Of a stretch of DNA of 64,000 nucleotides, positions 11,009 to 23,076 are shown in pieces. The stretch is from NCBI GenBank assembly GCA_963691705.1, contig OY829539.1:20196407-20260406 (forward strand), in the 5' to 3' direction. This DNA comes from Viola odorata (taxonomy: Eukaryota; Streptophyta; Magnoliopsida; Malpighiales; Violaceae). The position numbers and the translations under genes are program-made. Position 1 is the first letter of the stretch. Each line of letters starts with the position of its first letter. The notes under the pieces are model-generated. The model did not search any database and was not told the DNA's origin. It saw only the letters and a program-made list of their open reading frames with translations.

Positions 11009-12180
11009 GTTTTCCCACACGTTCTTACTACTGGACCTAGAAGCCAATGCAGGAATGTCGTTATTTCAGACGACCAATCTCGAATCTTCCAAGAAAAGTA
11101 CAATACGAACAAACCGGATGCCGCAGCAGGGTTAAGCAAATAGCCAAGTAAGACCTTCACCACTACCGACAATCCGCTTTCGTTAGCTCACTAACATGCT
11201 CACACCACGCCCCACCAAGATCATTAGTTTTATGAAGATGTCTATGAGAGAGCCAATGATGAGTTTGAGGAAGAAACCAATAACAATCGAGGAAGGAGGC
11301 AGCGCAGTCCAGTGCCTCAGTTTAATGAGCGGTTAGAAAGATGAGAGCCATGGGTTGATGACAATCTCAGTAGCATCAAATTCCAAATTCTAACCTTTGA
11401 TGGTACTAATGATCCGACTAAGTACCTCCAATGGGAATGGAAGCTGCAAAGAATCTTTAATTGTCATCAATACTGAGAAAGTAAGAAGATCAAGCTAGCG
11501 GCAATGAAGTTTAACAGATATGCCATTAGTTTGTGGGATAAGATCTGTCGGGATAGAGGAGAAGTCGGAGCTCTTCGGACTTGGGGAGAAATGAAGGAAG
11601 TGATGAGGGAAAGATTTGTTCCCACTTCCTACAAACAGGATTTGTGGAATAAATTACAAGGGATAAGGCAGGGAGCTCTATCTGTCGGAGACTACTACAA
11701 TGAGCTCGAGTCTCTGCTTATCAAAATCGATACCCAGGAAGAAGAAGAAATTCCTTTGGCTAGGTTTCTTAACAGGTTGAATGCGAAGATCCATTACAAG
11801 CTTGAGTTGAAGGAGTTTGACAACCTTCAACCCATGCTACATTATGCCTTGAAGGTCTGCCCACAAAGCTTCCAAGAAAAAAACCAGCCTGAATCCTCCA
11901 CAACACTACCCGACAACCAACAAACAACCTTGGAAACCCTACCCAGCTACCCCAAAAGATTCCAAATATACCTCAACTGCTAACACTTTACCCCTTAAAC
12001 TAAAACCTTACAGACCCTACCCCTAAAATAACCCAGTCAATCAACCCCAAAGCAACCGGGATTTATCGGTAACCCCAGTACTGTTAACCCTAACCCCATC
12101 TAGCCAAGAAGGTTCTCTTCCAATGTTGAGTGTTTCAAATGTCACGGAAGAGGACATATTTTATCTGAATTCCCCAACCG
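11009..12180 (+). pseudogene. gag fragment C with nucleocapsid remnant
   Basis: Repeats 5051-5650 (from GTTTTCCCACACG) and then continues past the NUMT junction into the rest of the gag core (frame 11504-11983, with ERFVPTSYKQDLWNKLQ and a helical DYYNELESLL region), as in the Retrotrans_gag family. A degenerate zinc knuckle lies at 12131-12173 (CFKCHGRGH) whose last cysteine codon is now TTC. Several stops interrupt the frame. This is the only copy joined to downstream pol. Confidence 0.8.
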
Positions 12181-12299
12181 TCATACAATCATCCTTCGAG
12201 ATGAAAGTTATGAAACTGAAAGTGAAGGGGAATAGACAGGAGATGATAACGGGGAAGACCAGGAAGAAAACGGGAGCAATGAGGAAGAAGTAGTTCCAG

Positions 12300-12805
12300 C
12301 CATGGTCACAACTCTAGTGGTCAGACGGAGTATGCATGTTCAATCCAAGGCTGAGAACGACTGTGAAGAGCAACGAGAAAATTTGTTCCACTCCCGTTGT
12401 GAGATAGACGGAAAGGTTGCTTCCTTGATTGTGGATAACGAAAGGGCCGTTGATGCTGCCAGTCATCTTCTAGTCCACAAACTGAACCTTCCAACGGTAC
12501 CATATCCTAAACCCTACTCCTTACATTAGTTTAATGATGACGGAGAAGTATAGGTAAGAGAGCAGGTTTTCGTACCCTTCAAGATGGGAGAATATGAGGA
12601 TGAAGGACTTTGTGATGTAGTGCGGATGGATGCTAGTCATCTCCTCCTTGGAAGACCATGACAGTTTGACCAGTATATCATTCATGATGGACGTACTAAC
12701 AAGATTCACTTGACCCATAGAGGGAAGAAATACGGTGTACCGCTATTATCTCCAGCACAAGTCCGAGAAGACCAACGGCATATGGAAAAATCTAGTGCTG
12801 AGTTC
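12300..12805 (+). pseudogene. Protease domain remnant of the gypsy element
   Basis: Encodes a retropepsin-like region: FHSRCEIDGKVASLIVD, then LLVHKLNLPT, and downstream CDVVRMDASHLLLGRP and IHDGRTNKIH, in the order known for plant gypsy proteases. The usual D-S/G-G active site is replaced by DNE (about 12437), and stops occur at 12527 and 12659. Not functional. Confidence 0.75.
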
Positions 12806-13150
12806 TAGTTATTAAGAAAAATGAGAGAAAAGAGCGGAGAGAAGAATGAGAGTAATGGTAAAACACGCCATGAAAAAAACAAGCATGGCATGAGGAGTGA
12901 AAAAGAGAGAGAAAAGGAAAAGAAAAAGAGAGAAGAAAGTAAGAGAAGAGAGTAAGAATACATGTCGTTAAAATAGCGAGCACGGTAGAGAGCCAAAACC
13001 TGTTAGTCTTTTGGCAAGAGGGAACGATGTTAGGAAAGCTTTTGCTGCAAACAAACAGTGTCAGGTACTTCGGTACATGTCATATTGTTTAAATACCACT
13101 ACTAACTCTCTTTCTTCACTACCTAGTCCGTTAGTTTCACTTTTGCATGA
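12806..13150 (+). other. Purine-rich spacer between protease and RT
   Basis: 12810-12960 is almost pure A/G (runs of GAGAGAAAAG type), encoding only Lys/Glu/Arg on the sense strand. 13010-13150 has scattered similarity to the protease-RT linker but no intact frame. Confidence 0.5.
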
Positions 13151-13445
13151 GTTTGAAAATGTATTTCCCAATGAGATGCCAAACAAACTCTCACCAATCT
13201 GAGGAATTGAGCACAAGATTGATTTAATCCCTGGATCCACTCTACCCAATAGACCAGCTTACCGGTGCAACCCGGAAGAAACTAAAGAACTCTAACGATA
13301 AGTGGATGAGTTGTTAAGTAAGGGATTCATCCGGGAAAGTATGTCTCCGTGTGCAGTATCGGTATTACTAGTGCCCAAAAAGGATGGTTCCTAGAGAATG
13401 TGCGTCGACTGCAGAGCCATCAATAAGATTACCGTCGGGTACTAG
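13151..13445 (+). pseudogene. Reverse transcriptase, N-terminal half
   Basis: Contains [49 protein letters not shown] and CVDCRAINKITV, the familiar N-terminal blocks of a Ty3/gypsy RT. Stops lie at 13201, 13296 and 13393. The frame is cut at 13445 by a solo LTR; it resumes at 15413. Confidence 0.85.
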
Positions 13446-15407
13446 TGTCGCACCCCCTTTTTCGTTGAAAATGAGTTTAGGTTCGGGACGGGCCACAATG
13501 CGAGACAAGCGTTGGACTTGTCGTAACATCATGCAAAATGAAGTCACCACCCTAATTTTTTAGGTTTAGGGAACCTAATCGTCATGGCATAAAAATAAAT
13601 AAAACTAAGGCACGAATGGTCTAAACCAAAGAACAACGGTTCGAGGTCGTATTATGGACTTGGGAAGGTGTTAGGCACCCAAGTCACATCCTTTAAAAAG
13701 GTTACCGGTATGTGAGGTGTTTTTGAGAAAATTATTTTTTAACATGTAATTGGGGCCCTCAAAGGTGACGTTACATCTTAGCATTTGGGACTTGTTATTT
13801 CTGATCGGGGTCGAAGGACGGGGTTACCGTTTGTTCGTATGCTAGAGCGGATGTTCCCCCCTTTTCATTGAGCCATGCATGACTTAATTACTACATGATC
13901 TATCATGGCAAAAAACTAGCAAAATACCGATTAATGTATGCACATAGATTTTCATATGGATTTAAAGCCATCATGCATAGCATTTAACAAGAAAACAATT
14001 AATCTCATGGTAAAAGACAAGTGATATAAACATGTTGTTCATGGGAGATTGATTTTATTTGTTCTAACAATTCTATATGTCATGCATACGATTTGGTGGT
14101 TCTAACGCCTACTAAGGTGTCATGCATTCGATTCGGTTTTAGCATTCAAATAATCATACAAGGAAATGTTTTAAGATAAGCTTACCTTTTTTATGAACCC
14201 CGATCGATCCGTCTCTTCAAAACCGAAATTAACGACAATTGACATAATATAGGTATAAACGAGAATACATGATTTTTTAACTACTTAGCTAATGATTACA
14301 AATTGGAGGTCAGAATAACTATCTAACTACTTATTACAACAAGTGAAATAACTAGTTAATTATTACCACAAGTGAAGTAAACAATTAATTATTACAACAA
14401 GGGAAATAGGCAATTAAATGTTATCACATACACGCAATTAAAATAATTGACAATTAAATATCACATACGAACGCATGGAAATAATGCATACAAATCTAAT
14501 GGGTCGGGCTAGGCCCATACTTGGATTTCTAGTTTTGGATAACATATATGCAAATAATATTTACGGAAAATATAGAATTAAAGTAAAAGAGAGGTAAAAC
14601 GTACTCTTCGAGCGAAGATCTAAAAGTTTAACCTTGATCGCTTTCCTTTCTTTGATCCGTGTTGATGATGAGAGGGTGCGACAACCCCTCCTTTTTAGGG
14701 TTGGAAATAGTGAGGTATTTATAGGCTGCTTGGTCGGTTGATTTGTGTGAGGAGTAAGTTTGATAACGAGGCTGTTTCGGCTTTGTGTGGTGGAGAACGA
14801 ATGCTGCACATGGGAGGGCGACGTGGGCATGGTGACTCGCCTCCTTCTCGAAGTCGATGACGCAGCCCTCTTCTGGAAGCGAAGACGTGGCTTTGATTTG
14901 GAGGAAGAAGGTTGGCTTGCTGGAGAAGGAATAAAGGATGGCTTAAGTGATTAATTGGGTGGCCGTTGGATGGTTGACTGGAGATTAGTCAACCAATCCA
15001 ACGGTTGATTAAAAAGAAAGAAGGAAAATGCTAAATAATTAATTAAGGACTCGAACTAATAGCGTGATGAAAACGACGAACAATTCAAACGAAAGTAACT
15101 ACATTGTAGAGAAAAATATGACGATCGAGATGATGCAAACCAAATTTTGAGTTCAACTCTCTAAACGTATTTATTTTGACAAAGTGTCGAAAAAGCTCGT
15201 TCGGGGCCTAAATAAGACTAAAAAGGAAAAAACCAAAATGATAGATAAAATTAAAAGAATACGAAAGGACTCGAGCTGGGCCGAGAAATCATTAACGGTT
15301 ATTGAAAAAATAAAAATAAGGCGATTATAATTGATTAAGTGTGCTTAAAAAAATGCTATTTTTGTGACGTGATGGAACGCGCTAGCGTCAAAATTCGGTT
15401 ATCAACA
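13446..15407 (-). repeat. Solo LTR of the element 1/3 family in the RT gene
   Basis: On the minus strand it begins TGTTGATAACCGAATT and ends GGGGGTGCGACA, like LTRs of elements 1 and 3. No internal region follows. ACTAG stands on both sides (13441-13445 and 15408-15412), a 5-bp target duplication. A TATA box (TATAAATA on minus, 14716-14723) is present. At 1962 bp it is shorter than its relatives. Most likely left by recombination between the two LTRs of a full element. Confidence 0.9.
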
Positions 15408-15412
15408 ACTAG

Positions 15413-16186
15413 TATCTGATACCCCGACTCGACGACATGTTTGATGAGCTCTCCAATATTCAAGTTTATTCAAAGATCGATCTTATAAGCGGCTACCATC
15501 AAATCCGAATGAATGAAGGTGATGAATGGAAGACAACCTTCAAAATGAAACACGGTTTGTACGAATGGATGATAATGCCATTCGGATTATCCAATGCACC
15601 CAGTACTTTTATGAGGTTAATGAACCATGTTTTGTGATACTATATCTGTAAATTTGTTGTCATATATTTTGATGATACTCTTTTTTATAGTCCTTCCTTC
15701 GATACGCATATTTCACATTTACATTCTGTGTTTGACACGTTACGTACTAACCGATTGTTTGCTAAGTTGGTTAAATGTGAATTTTGTTTGAAACGTGTCC
15801 ATTTGTTAGGTTTTGTTGTAAGTACAGATGGAGTCCAAGTGGGCGAGGAGAAGGTGAAGGCCATCCAGGATTGGCCTTGTCCCAAGAATGCCAATGAAGT
15901 CAGATCCTTCCATGGCTTGGCGAGCTTCTACCGGAGATTCGTGCCCAATTTCTCAACTATTGCCGCCTCGCTTAATGAACTTACCAAGAAAACCATACCG
16001 TTTGAGTGGAGAAGTAAACATGAAGAAGCCTTCTGGGAGTTGGAGAATCGTCTTATGAAGCCTCTGGTATTGACCTTACCGGATTTTGCGAAAGTCTTCA
16101 AGATAGAGTGTGATGCCAGTGGAATAGGTATCAGAGCAGTCCTCACCCAAGAGGGATGCCTGATAGTTTTTTCAGTAAAAAACTAA
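15413..16186 (+). pseudogene. Reverse transcriptase, C-terminal half
   Basis: Resumes directly after the solo LTR with [14 protein letters not shown], then [31 protein letters not shown] and the catalytic YFDD box (15665-15676). The connection region has EVRSFHGLASFYRRFV. One nonsense codon (TGA, 15635) and a frameshift near 16180 break it. Joined across the LTR, the order matches a standard gypsy RT. Confidence 0.85.
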
Positions 16187-16475
16187 ACACTGCGCAACTA
16201 AACTACTCCACCTATGATCGAGAGTTATACGCGTTAGTAAGGACACTAATAGTATAGGAGCATTATCTGTTACCAAACCAGTTTGTCATCCATACCGATC
16301 ATTTACGTCTGAAATTCCTCCAAGGGCAAGCTAAGTTAAACAAACGACATGCCAAATGGATGGAATTCATTGAAGCCTTTCCATATACCATCAAGTATAA
16401 GAAAGGAAAGAAGAACGCAGTTGCTGACACCCTATCTCACCGATATGTCCTCATGAACACTCTTGAAGCATAAAT
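16187..16475 (+). pseudogene. RNase H domain of the gypsy element
   Basis: Encodes [33 protein letters not shown] and [13 protein letters not shown], the C-terminal blocks of gypsy RNase H. A stop interrupts at about 16255 and another follows at about 16471. The position between RT and integrase is as expected. Confidence 0.75.
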
Positions 16476-16489
16476 TTTTGGTGTTTATA

Positions 16490-18037
16490 ATTTGATTAAA
16501 CTATATCAGCATGATTAGGATTTCAAATAAATTTTTGCTGCCTGTGCTAATGGTCCATACATGCATTTCATACGGCATAATCAGTTCTTATTCAAGCATA
16601 ATCATTTATGCATACCACGATCATCCGTTAGAGAGCTGTTAGTGTTGGAAGCACATTCTCGTGTTTCTAAAATATTAGAATCCCTTAAAGCACGATTCTT
16701 TTGGCCCCGAATGAAAGAAGATGTTACTAGAATTCTAGACCGTTGTCTAGAATACAAACGGGCCAAATCCAAATCCATGTATCATGGTACATACATGCCA
16801 CTGCCAGTAGCAAGTCATCCGTAGGTAGACTTGTCTATGGATTTTGTCCTAGGCCTACCAAGATCTCAACATGGAAATGATTGTATTTTTGTTATGGTTC
16901 CAAGATGGCACATTTCATCCCATGTGCTAAAATTCATGATGCCATCCGTATTGCACACTTAATTTTCCAATATGTTATCTATTTACATGGCATGCCTAGA
17001 ACTATCGTTAGTGATAGAGATGTTAAATTTTTGAGTCATTTCTGGCGTACCCTTTGGGCAAATTGGGTACAAAGTTACTTTTCTCTACCACTTGTCATCC
17101 ACAGACGGATGGTCAAACAGAAGTGGAAAACAGAACATTAGGTTCACTCCTTAAAATCATGGTTAATAAGCATGGTACTAAATGGGAAGATTTTCTTACA
17201 TTTATTGAATTTTCTTATAACCATGTTTGTCACTCTACTACCGGGTATTCTCCGTTTGAAGTTGTTTATGGGTTTAACCCGTTAACCCCACTTGATCTTT
17301 TACCTTTGCCTATGAGTTCATTAAAGTGTACAGATGTAAGCAACAAGGATGTTGAGGTAAAGATATTGCATGAGCAAGTCTATAAGAACATAGAACAGAA
17401 GAATGAACAAGTAGCAGGCAAACGGAATGCCGACGAGGTTCCCACGAACTTCCAACCAGGACAATGGGTGTGGTTACACATACGTAAGGACCAATTTCTC
17501 CAACAACAACGCCAAGAACTAAGTCCTCAGGGTGACGAGCCATTCCATATTCTTCACCGAATCAATTCCAACGCCTATGTCCTAGACCTACCAGGTAAGT
17601 ACGGTTCCGTTAGCAACACTTTCCATGTTAATGACTTGTCCCTTTATCATGCAGGACCTGATGACGTCAACAAAATATATTCGAGGGCGAAACCTTTCGA
17701 AGGAGGAGGGGATGATATGATCATGGCCAAGGATGTCACTTCCGGAACATCCATCAACGCCCAAGCAGACAATGAGCATGTATCCAACGACGAGGCCCCA
17801 ATATGTCAAAGACTGATAACCATAAGTTGGGCCGAGAACCTGACACTTTGGCTTAAGATAGAAATGAGAAAGCCTACGGATACAACTAGAGAAAGAACAT
17901 TGACAATCATTGCTCATTACCTGGAACATGAACTATTGGGAACATGGAAGCAAACGGTGTCCGACAATATTCCGACTGCAGAAAGCATACCAATCCCAAA
18001 TCTCACCGAAAACATGGAATCAAACGGGAGCCGGTAA
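16490..18037 (+). pseudogene. Integrase of the gypsy element
   Basis: The zinc-binding region is decayed (EAHSRV..., LDRCLEYKRAKS, with second Cys now Tyr). Catalytic blocks remain: [25 protein letters not shown] and [16 protein letters not shown] frameshift near 17060 divides the core. The last open frame (17054-18037) has the C-terminal block VWLHIRKDQF...DEPFHIL and NTFHVNDLS. I could not see a convincing chromodomain after it, so the lineage (probably chromovirus-like) is left open. Confidence 0.8.
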
Positions 18038-18649
18038 TATACCAGTTGATGGGAGCGCATTCCGAGTGGGCTTGCCCAGCCCACTGTGTTATAGTCATGG
18101 GCCTACTCAGCCTAATTTGCTATTTTGCCTTCTGTGTGTATAAATACTAGACTTAGACATTTTAGTAGCTAGTTTAGCTTTGAGTGAGATTACTCCTCCC
18201 ATTTTGACCCTAGACTCTTATTTCCTTGAGAAAGCTTGTTTGAGTAGAGAATACTCCTCACTAAGCTTTCTTTGGGAAATCTACTTGTAATCTGTGCACT
18301 GTTAAACTGTTATTGATCCGAGTAAATTCAAGATCAAGTTGTTTCGATCATCTTTGACGTGCTCAAGCTACTGTCCATTTTTTTTCATCCTCTGGTAACA
18401 TCTCTTCATCGTCTCCGTTTTGTTTCCTTCCTTTCTGTTGCGCCTGTCATCCGTTTGTTCTTATTCATTTGCCCAGTTTAGTTGTATTTTGTGTATTTAA
18501 CTCATAAGCTAGATCCTTACTCCATCATACCATCCGGCTGGAATTCGGATTACTAGCCGTGATCGTATCAAGAAGTCTATCTTAATCCTAAAAGGGTTCA
18601 AGTCTATCTGTTGATGCTAACAAAATTCCTACTCCTAGTCCAAGTGAAA
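18038..18649 (+). other. 3' tail of the gypsy element, possible LTR
   Basis: No gene. A TATA-like TATAAATA at 18139-18146 followed by a pyrimidine-rich stretch suggests LTR sequence of the gypsy element, but without a 5' partner in the window the LTR boundaries cannot be fixed. Confidence 0.4.
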
Positions 18650-19075
18650 TTTATTAGTGGCAAGTTCAATCCAAGGTGGATTTGTTTTGAAAAGAAAAGA
18701 AAGAAAAGGGTCGCTGATTTCAAAGCCCATGAATAAGGATTCTTTTTAATTTGTAATCATCAACGATTACATGAAAAAATTTACGCATGGAGAAAAAAGT
18801 GAATATATTTTTCAAGTCCATGTATAATTTATTTGTTATGGCAACCAAGATTGCAAAAGGGAGGAAGATCAAATTCTTGGTACATGTTCTAAGAATTTTT
18901 ATTCATTTGAGCGGAAAATTTCTCCAAAGGCAAAATTGGTCCGTGATAAATTTGGATCGACAATAAAACATGCATAACTTCAAGTTCAGTCTTTGGCGTA
19001 AATTAAGCTCACTCGAGTAGGAAAAGGTTCAAGATTAATTTACTTTATCAAGTAAAATAATTTTGAGGGGGCATT
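18650..19075 (+). mobile_element. 3' internal remnant of a Tat-like element
   Basis: Similar to the last part of element 2 (about 39060-39376): both contain TTTGGATCGAC, TTCAAGTTCAGTC and AAGTTAATTTACTT-like stretches and end in a purine tract (TTGAGGGGGCATT) next to the LTR. The rest of the element is missing, so this is a truncated insertion. Confidence 0.7.
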
Positions 19076-19809
19076 TGTAGACATCAAAATTTCGGCCCAT
19101 CTTAAAATATTCAGCCTAGTCTATAAGAAATCCACAAAGCCCATTTATCAAAATTTATAAGGCTTATTTAGTTAAGGCCCATCGGCAAGCTTATATTTGA
19201 ATGGGTCCAAACACATCTCATATTTATTTATTAATTTGATTGCATATCAAATTAATTAATATTCAAATTCTGAAATCAAATTCAAATACAAATCAAGTTT
19301 GAATTGAAATGAAGATCAAATCTAAATCAAATTAAATATTTTTGGTTAGATATTAGATCAATGGGATGAAGACACATGTCATCTTCCAAATTCAAAATCA
19401 TCCTTATGAGCCTATAAATAGAGGCCTCATCAGAAGGTGAAAATGATGAGATTTTTAGAGACAAATTGCTGCAAAGATCAAGAACTGAAGCGTATCATCC
19501 TCAAGAAAGAAAGAGAAAAACTATACGCCAAATTAAGGTCGATTTTTCTCTCAAGCTCAAATCGAATCAAATCAAGGAGAAGCCACAAGCTGATTCAAGG
19601 CTGGTTTCTTCTCAAATCATTCGCCGACTACAAGCTGATTCAAGGCCAGTCCGGTAGCCATCAAACTCAAGTCCAAATCCAAATCCGGAGTGAAGACTGA
19701 TTCATTAATTAGAGGAATCAAGAGAAGAAGAACTACTTTATTTTACATTCAACATTTGTACTTTGACAGGTGTAATTTTCCCCTATTCTAGAGAAATTTT
19801 GTGTGTACA
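19076..19809 (+). repeat. LTR of a Tat-like element (element 2 relative)
   Basis: Starts TGTAGACATCAAAATT and ends TGTGTGTACA, matching both LTRs of element 2, but clearly diverged. A TATA box (19413-19420) sits in the same core CCTATAAATAGAGGCCT. It is a 3' LTR, since the matching internal end precedes it. Confidence 0.85.
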
Positions 19810-21229
19810 ATGTGTTGTATGAAGCAAAGTCAAACAAGTTGGAATACACATTTCTTATAATAAATATGCTTACAAACATGTAACATCGTAAAAGAGCATT
19901 TATGTGATGGCTTTTTGTGTGAGGTATACTTACTGGATTGGATTTATCATGGTCAAGGGAAGACAAAGCTGCTTCATAATGGTCTTGATCATCACTTTGT
20001 CATTTTTGCATACTTTTTAGGCTCTTTTATTCCTTCTTCCAAAACCCTTCTCTCGGACCGTGTTGTGCAAAAGGAAGAAAATTGGGTCTAATTAGAAGTA
20101 TCACTATCTAAAATGCAAGTAAATAGATAGTGAATATTCTACAAAAGGAAGAAAATTGGGTTTAATTAGAAGTATCACTATCTAAAATGCAAGTAAATAG
20201 ATAGTGAATATTATCGAAATAAATACTCAATCAAATCCCCCCAATTACTCCAATGCTTATTCTTAAGCATTTACAAAAATAAAATCCATCCCCTCTCCAA
20301 AAACCAAGAATTACGTAAATACTTCAATTATCAAATCCATACCAAATTATCAAGGCCTAATCAATACTCCAAACATCTACTCATTCAAATAGTGCCATGA
20401 TTACATGTTATGCATTCAGGAGACATTTAAGGGAACAAAACAATTTATTTACAATTTTATTAGTCCTCCCATTAGTACTACTTTCGGCCCTTAGGGGGTC
20501 AATACAACAACAGACAACCAGAACTTAGTCTCAAGACAAGTGAGAGAGGGTGTCAAACCACTCACTCCATCTAGGATGAGGGCATGGTGGTGGAAAATAT
20601 CCTAAGCAGTCATGCACACCTTAAAGAAAAAGACTCATGCATTGCAGAAAATAAAGACCGGGCAACCTTAATTTTTTTGGTGTTCCCATAATATCTCTCA
20701 AAGTCTCGGCAAAATTAATCATGGAATTATAGGGATGAGAGAGGTTAAAAAATGACTGTAAAAAATAGATTAAATATTTTTTAAAATTCATGCAGAAAAT
20801 TGAAAACACAGAAAATATAAACAAGATAATAGGCAACCAAACTTATTTACAACCACAACATGCATATAATTCATTAAAAACTAAAAATATGCCCTAAGCA
20901 CACACATGTACACAACATAAAACTCCCCCCCCCCCGCACTTGAATGACACATTATCCTCAATGCGTAGGAAAGTACACAAGGCAAAATAACAAAAGAAAA
21001 AAAAAACAAGAAAGATGATTATATCAAACTTCTCCACAAATATATCCTTGATCAGTTTGATGTGCAACTCATTTATGATCTTCTGCTCTTCCAGAAGGCT
21101 CATCATTAGATTGTTCTACTCTTTTGGCCTCTCCAAAAAGGCATCTATCCGCTCTTCTTGAGTCATAGGCCTTGGGACATTTTCTGGTTCTTGAACCTTG
21201 TCTTGGCCAGGGGAAGGGTCTTGGGTGTA
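19810..21229. other. Intergenic DNA, no gene seen
   Basis: No supported coding region. It includes a short tandem duplication (20069-20212) and AT-rich DNA; a run of ten C lies at about 20926-20936. Confidence 0.5.
20069..20212. repeat. 74-bp tandem duplication
   Basis: Two almost identical copies of a segment starting AAAAGGAAGAAAATTGGG and ending in AGATAGTGAATATT. Within each copy CTATCTAAAATG and AATAGATAG can pair as a short hairpin. Confidence 0.85.
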
Positions 21230-22330
21230 CATGTTGTAGTTACTAATCAAGTAACCTTTTCATATTTCTCTAATTTAGGTTTACGTGTAGTAGTTATTAT
21301 GAACTAACATTTTTATATTTCCATAACTTAGGCGTACGTGTAAAAGACGCAATTAAAAACCCCGTTTGAGTCCTTCCATGAGTACTCTTTGATAGTATGC
21401 AAATGTTGTCACAAAGCTAAGTCTAACATTAATAGTTATCTTCATCCACGTTTATAACCAATATTGTACATTCTAGTAAACTTTATATAAATTCTTAATG
21501 ACTTCACTAATCTAGTGATCTTTTGATATTTTTGTAACTTTGATGTTTGTGTAATTGTTACCAATCAAGTAACATGTTCATATTTTTCTAAATTAAGTCA
21601 TCTACACATACGCCTAAGTTATGAAAATATAATAGATTACTCCATAGTTACTACCAGGCGAACATCTAATTTAGAAAAATATGAAAAGGTTACCTAATTG
21701 GTAATTACTATTACACGTACACGCAAGTTATAAAAATATCAAAAAGTCAGTAGATTGTACAATGAAGACACTAAGAATATGTAAAGGTTACTACAACGTA
21801 CAATATAGGTTATCATAAACGTGTGTGGAGGTCGTTATACAAGACTTGGCACCGTGACAACTTTTGGATAGTACCAAAGAGTCATGGAAGGCCTCAAGTG
21901 TGGTGTTTAATTATGTCGTCTACATGTATCCCTAAATTACGAAATATAAAAATGGTACTTTATAGTAACTATTACGCGTACATCTAATTTAAAAAAATAT
22001 ATATGGAAAGGTTAATTACCTAGTTTATAACTATTACACATACAAAAGGTCACTAAATTATACAATGAAATCACTAAGAACATATAAATAAAGGTTATTA
22101 ACACGTGCAATATAAGTTATCATAAATGTAAATGAGAGTAGCTATACAAATAAGACTCGGTACCATGCCAACATTTGCATACAACCAATGAGTCATGTAA
22201 GGTCGCCTGCGAGGTGTTTAATTTAGTCCTTATATGCATACCTAAATTAGAAGAATATAAAAAGGTTACTTGATTGGTAACTACTATACATACACCTAAG
22301 TTATCAAAATGTTATTAGATGGTACGCTAT
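21230..22330. repeat. Inverted-repeat cluster of a non-coding dispersed element
   Basis: The left part (21240-21440) reads as the reverse complement of 21840-22010: shared blocks include a GTAACC...CATATTT start, the ACGTGTA motif and a CCTTCCATGA.TCTTTG block. A further direct copy follows (22020-22280). A related direct segment also lies in the GLP upstream regions (25130-25430 and 54300-54590). No coding capacity; probably a MITE-like or fold-back family. Confidence 0.65.
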
Positions 22331-22700
22331 GTTAGCATTTAGAAACTAATTGTTAGCATTTTATAAAAGGAAAACAAAACATTAAAAATAGAAATACGAA
22401 TATCAGTGTCAAAATAAGAAAATTAAAATATTTTGTGATTATTTTTTTTGTATTTCTTCATAGTTTTATATATTTTTTTAAAATAATTTAGTAACTTTTT
22501 TAATATTTTTGTAAGTTGGGTGTACGTGTAGTTATGACTATAATTAATCACCTTATATGACGCTTCTCATCACTTTTACTAGTATCCAAATGTTCTCACG
22601 ATGCTATGAAAAATCTCAAGGTTATTCTTTTTTTTTTGAAATAGTAAATCATAAACTTGATTTTGGGAAAACAATTTTTGAAAAAGAAAAAGAAAACTAT
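22331..22700. other. AT-rich intergenic DNA
   Basis: Nothing recognisable. Homology with the GLP repeat unit starts at about 22698 (TATGTATAACCAACTTATCCCT). Confidence 0.5.
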
Positions 22701-23076
22701 ATGTATAACCAACTTATCCCTGATTCTTTTCCTGCACTAATTATGAAATAATTGACATTTTCACTTTAACACTATCAAAATAGCTAGTTCTTTTCTCATG
22801 GCTCAATCAAGTTAAACCCATCATCAACAAAAACCTTCTACTCAAGAACTCGGAATGACCATTGCCAACAATGCGATAGGGCAAGAGAGGAGATAGTAGA
22901 GGAAAATGCAGTGATGAAGAGAGAATCTAAAAAGCAACAACATTTATTTAAGAGCATAAAGAAAACCAACAACGACAAGGACAAGGCTGCACGGGCAACC
23001 TCTTATTAATTATTGTAATACGAAATTAAGAATCAATCATCAAAAAGCAACTGATGCTTGGCATAATCCTGTGGTT

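Noticed and set aside
14760..14954. 64-codon frame in the solo LTR
   Set aside because: Opposite to LTR orientation, no domain, not kept in the other LTRs.
15437..18037. Intact gypsy pol after the solo LTR
   Set aside because: Stops at 15635 and about 16255, frameshifts near 16180 and 17060, and missing zinc ligands show it is dead.
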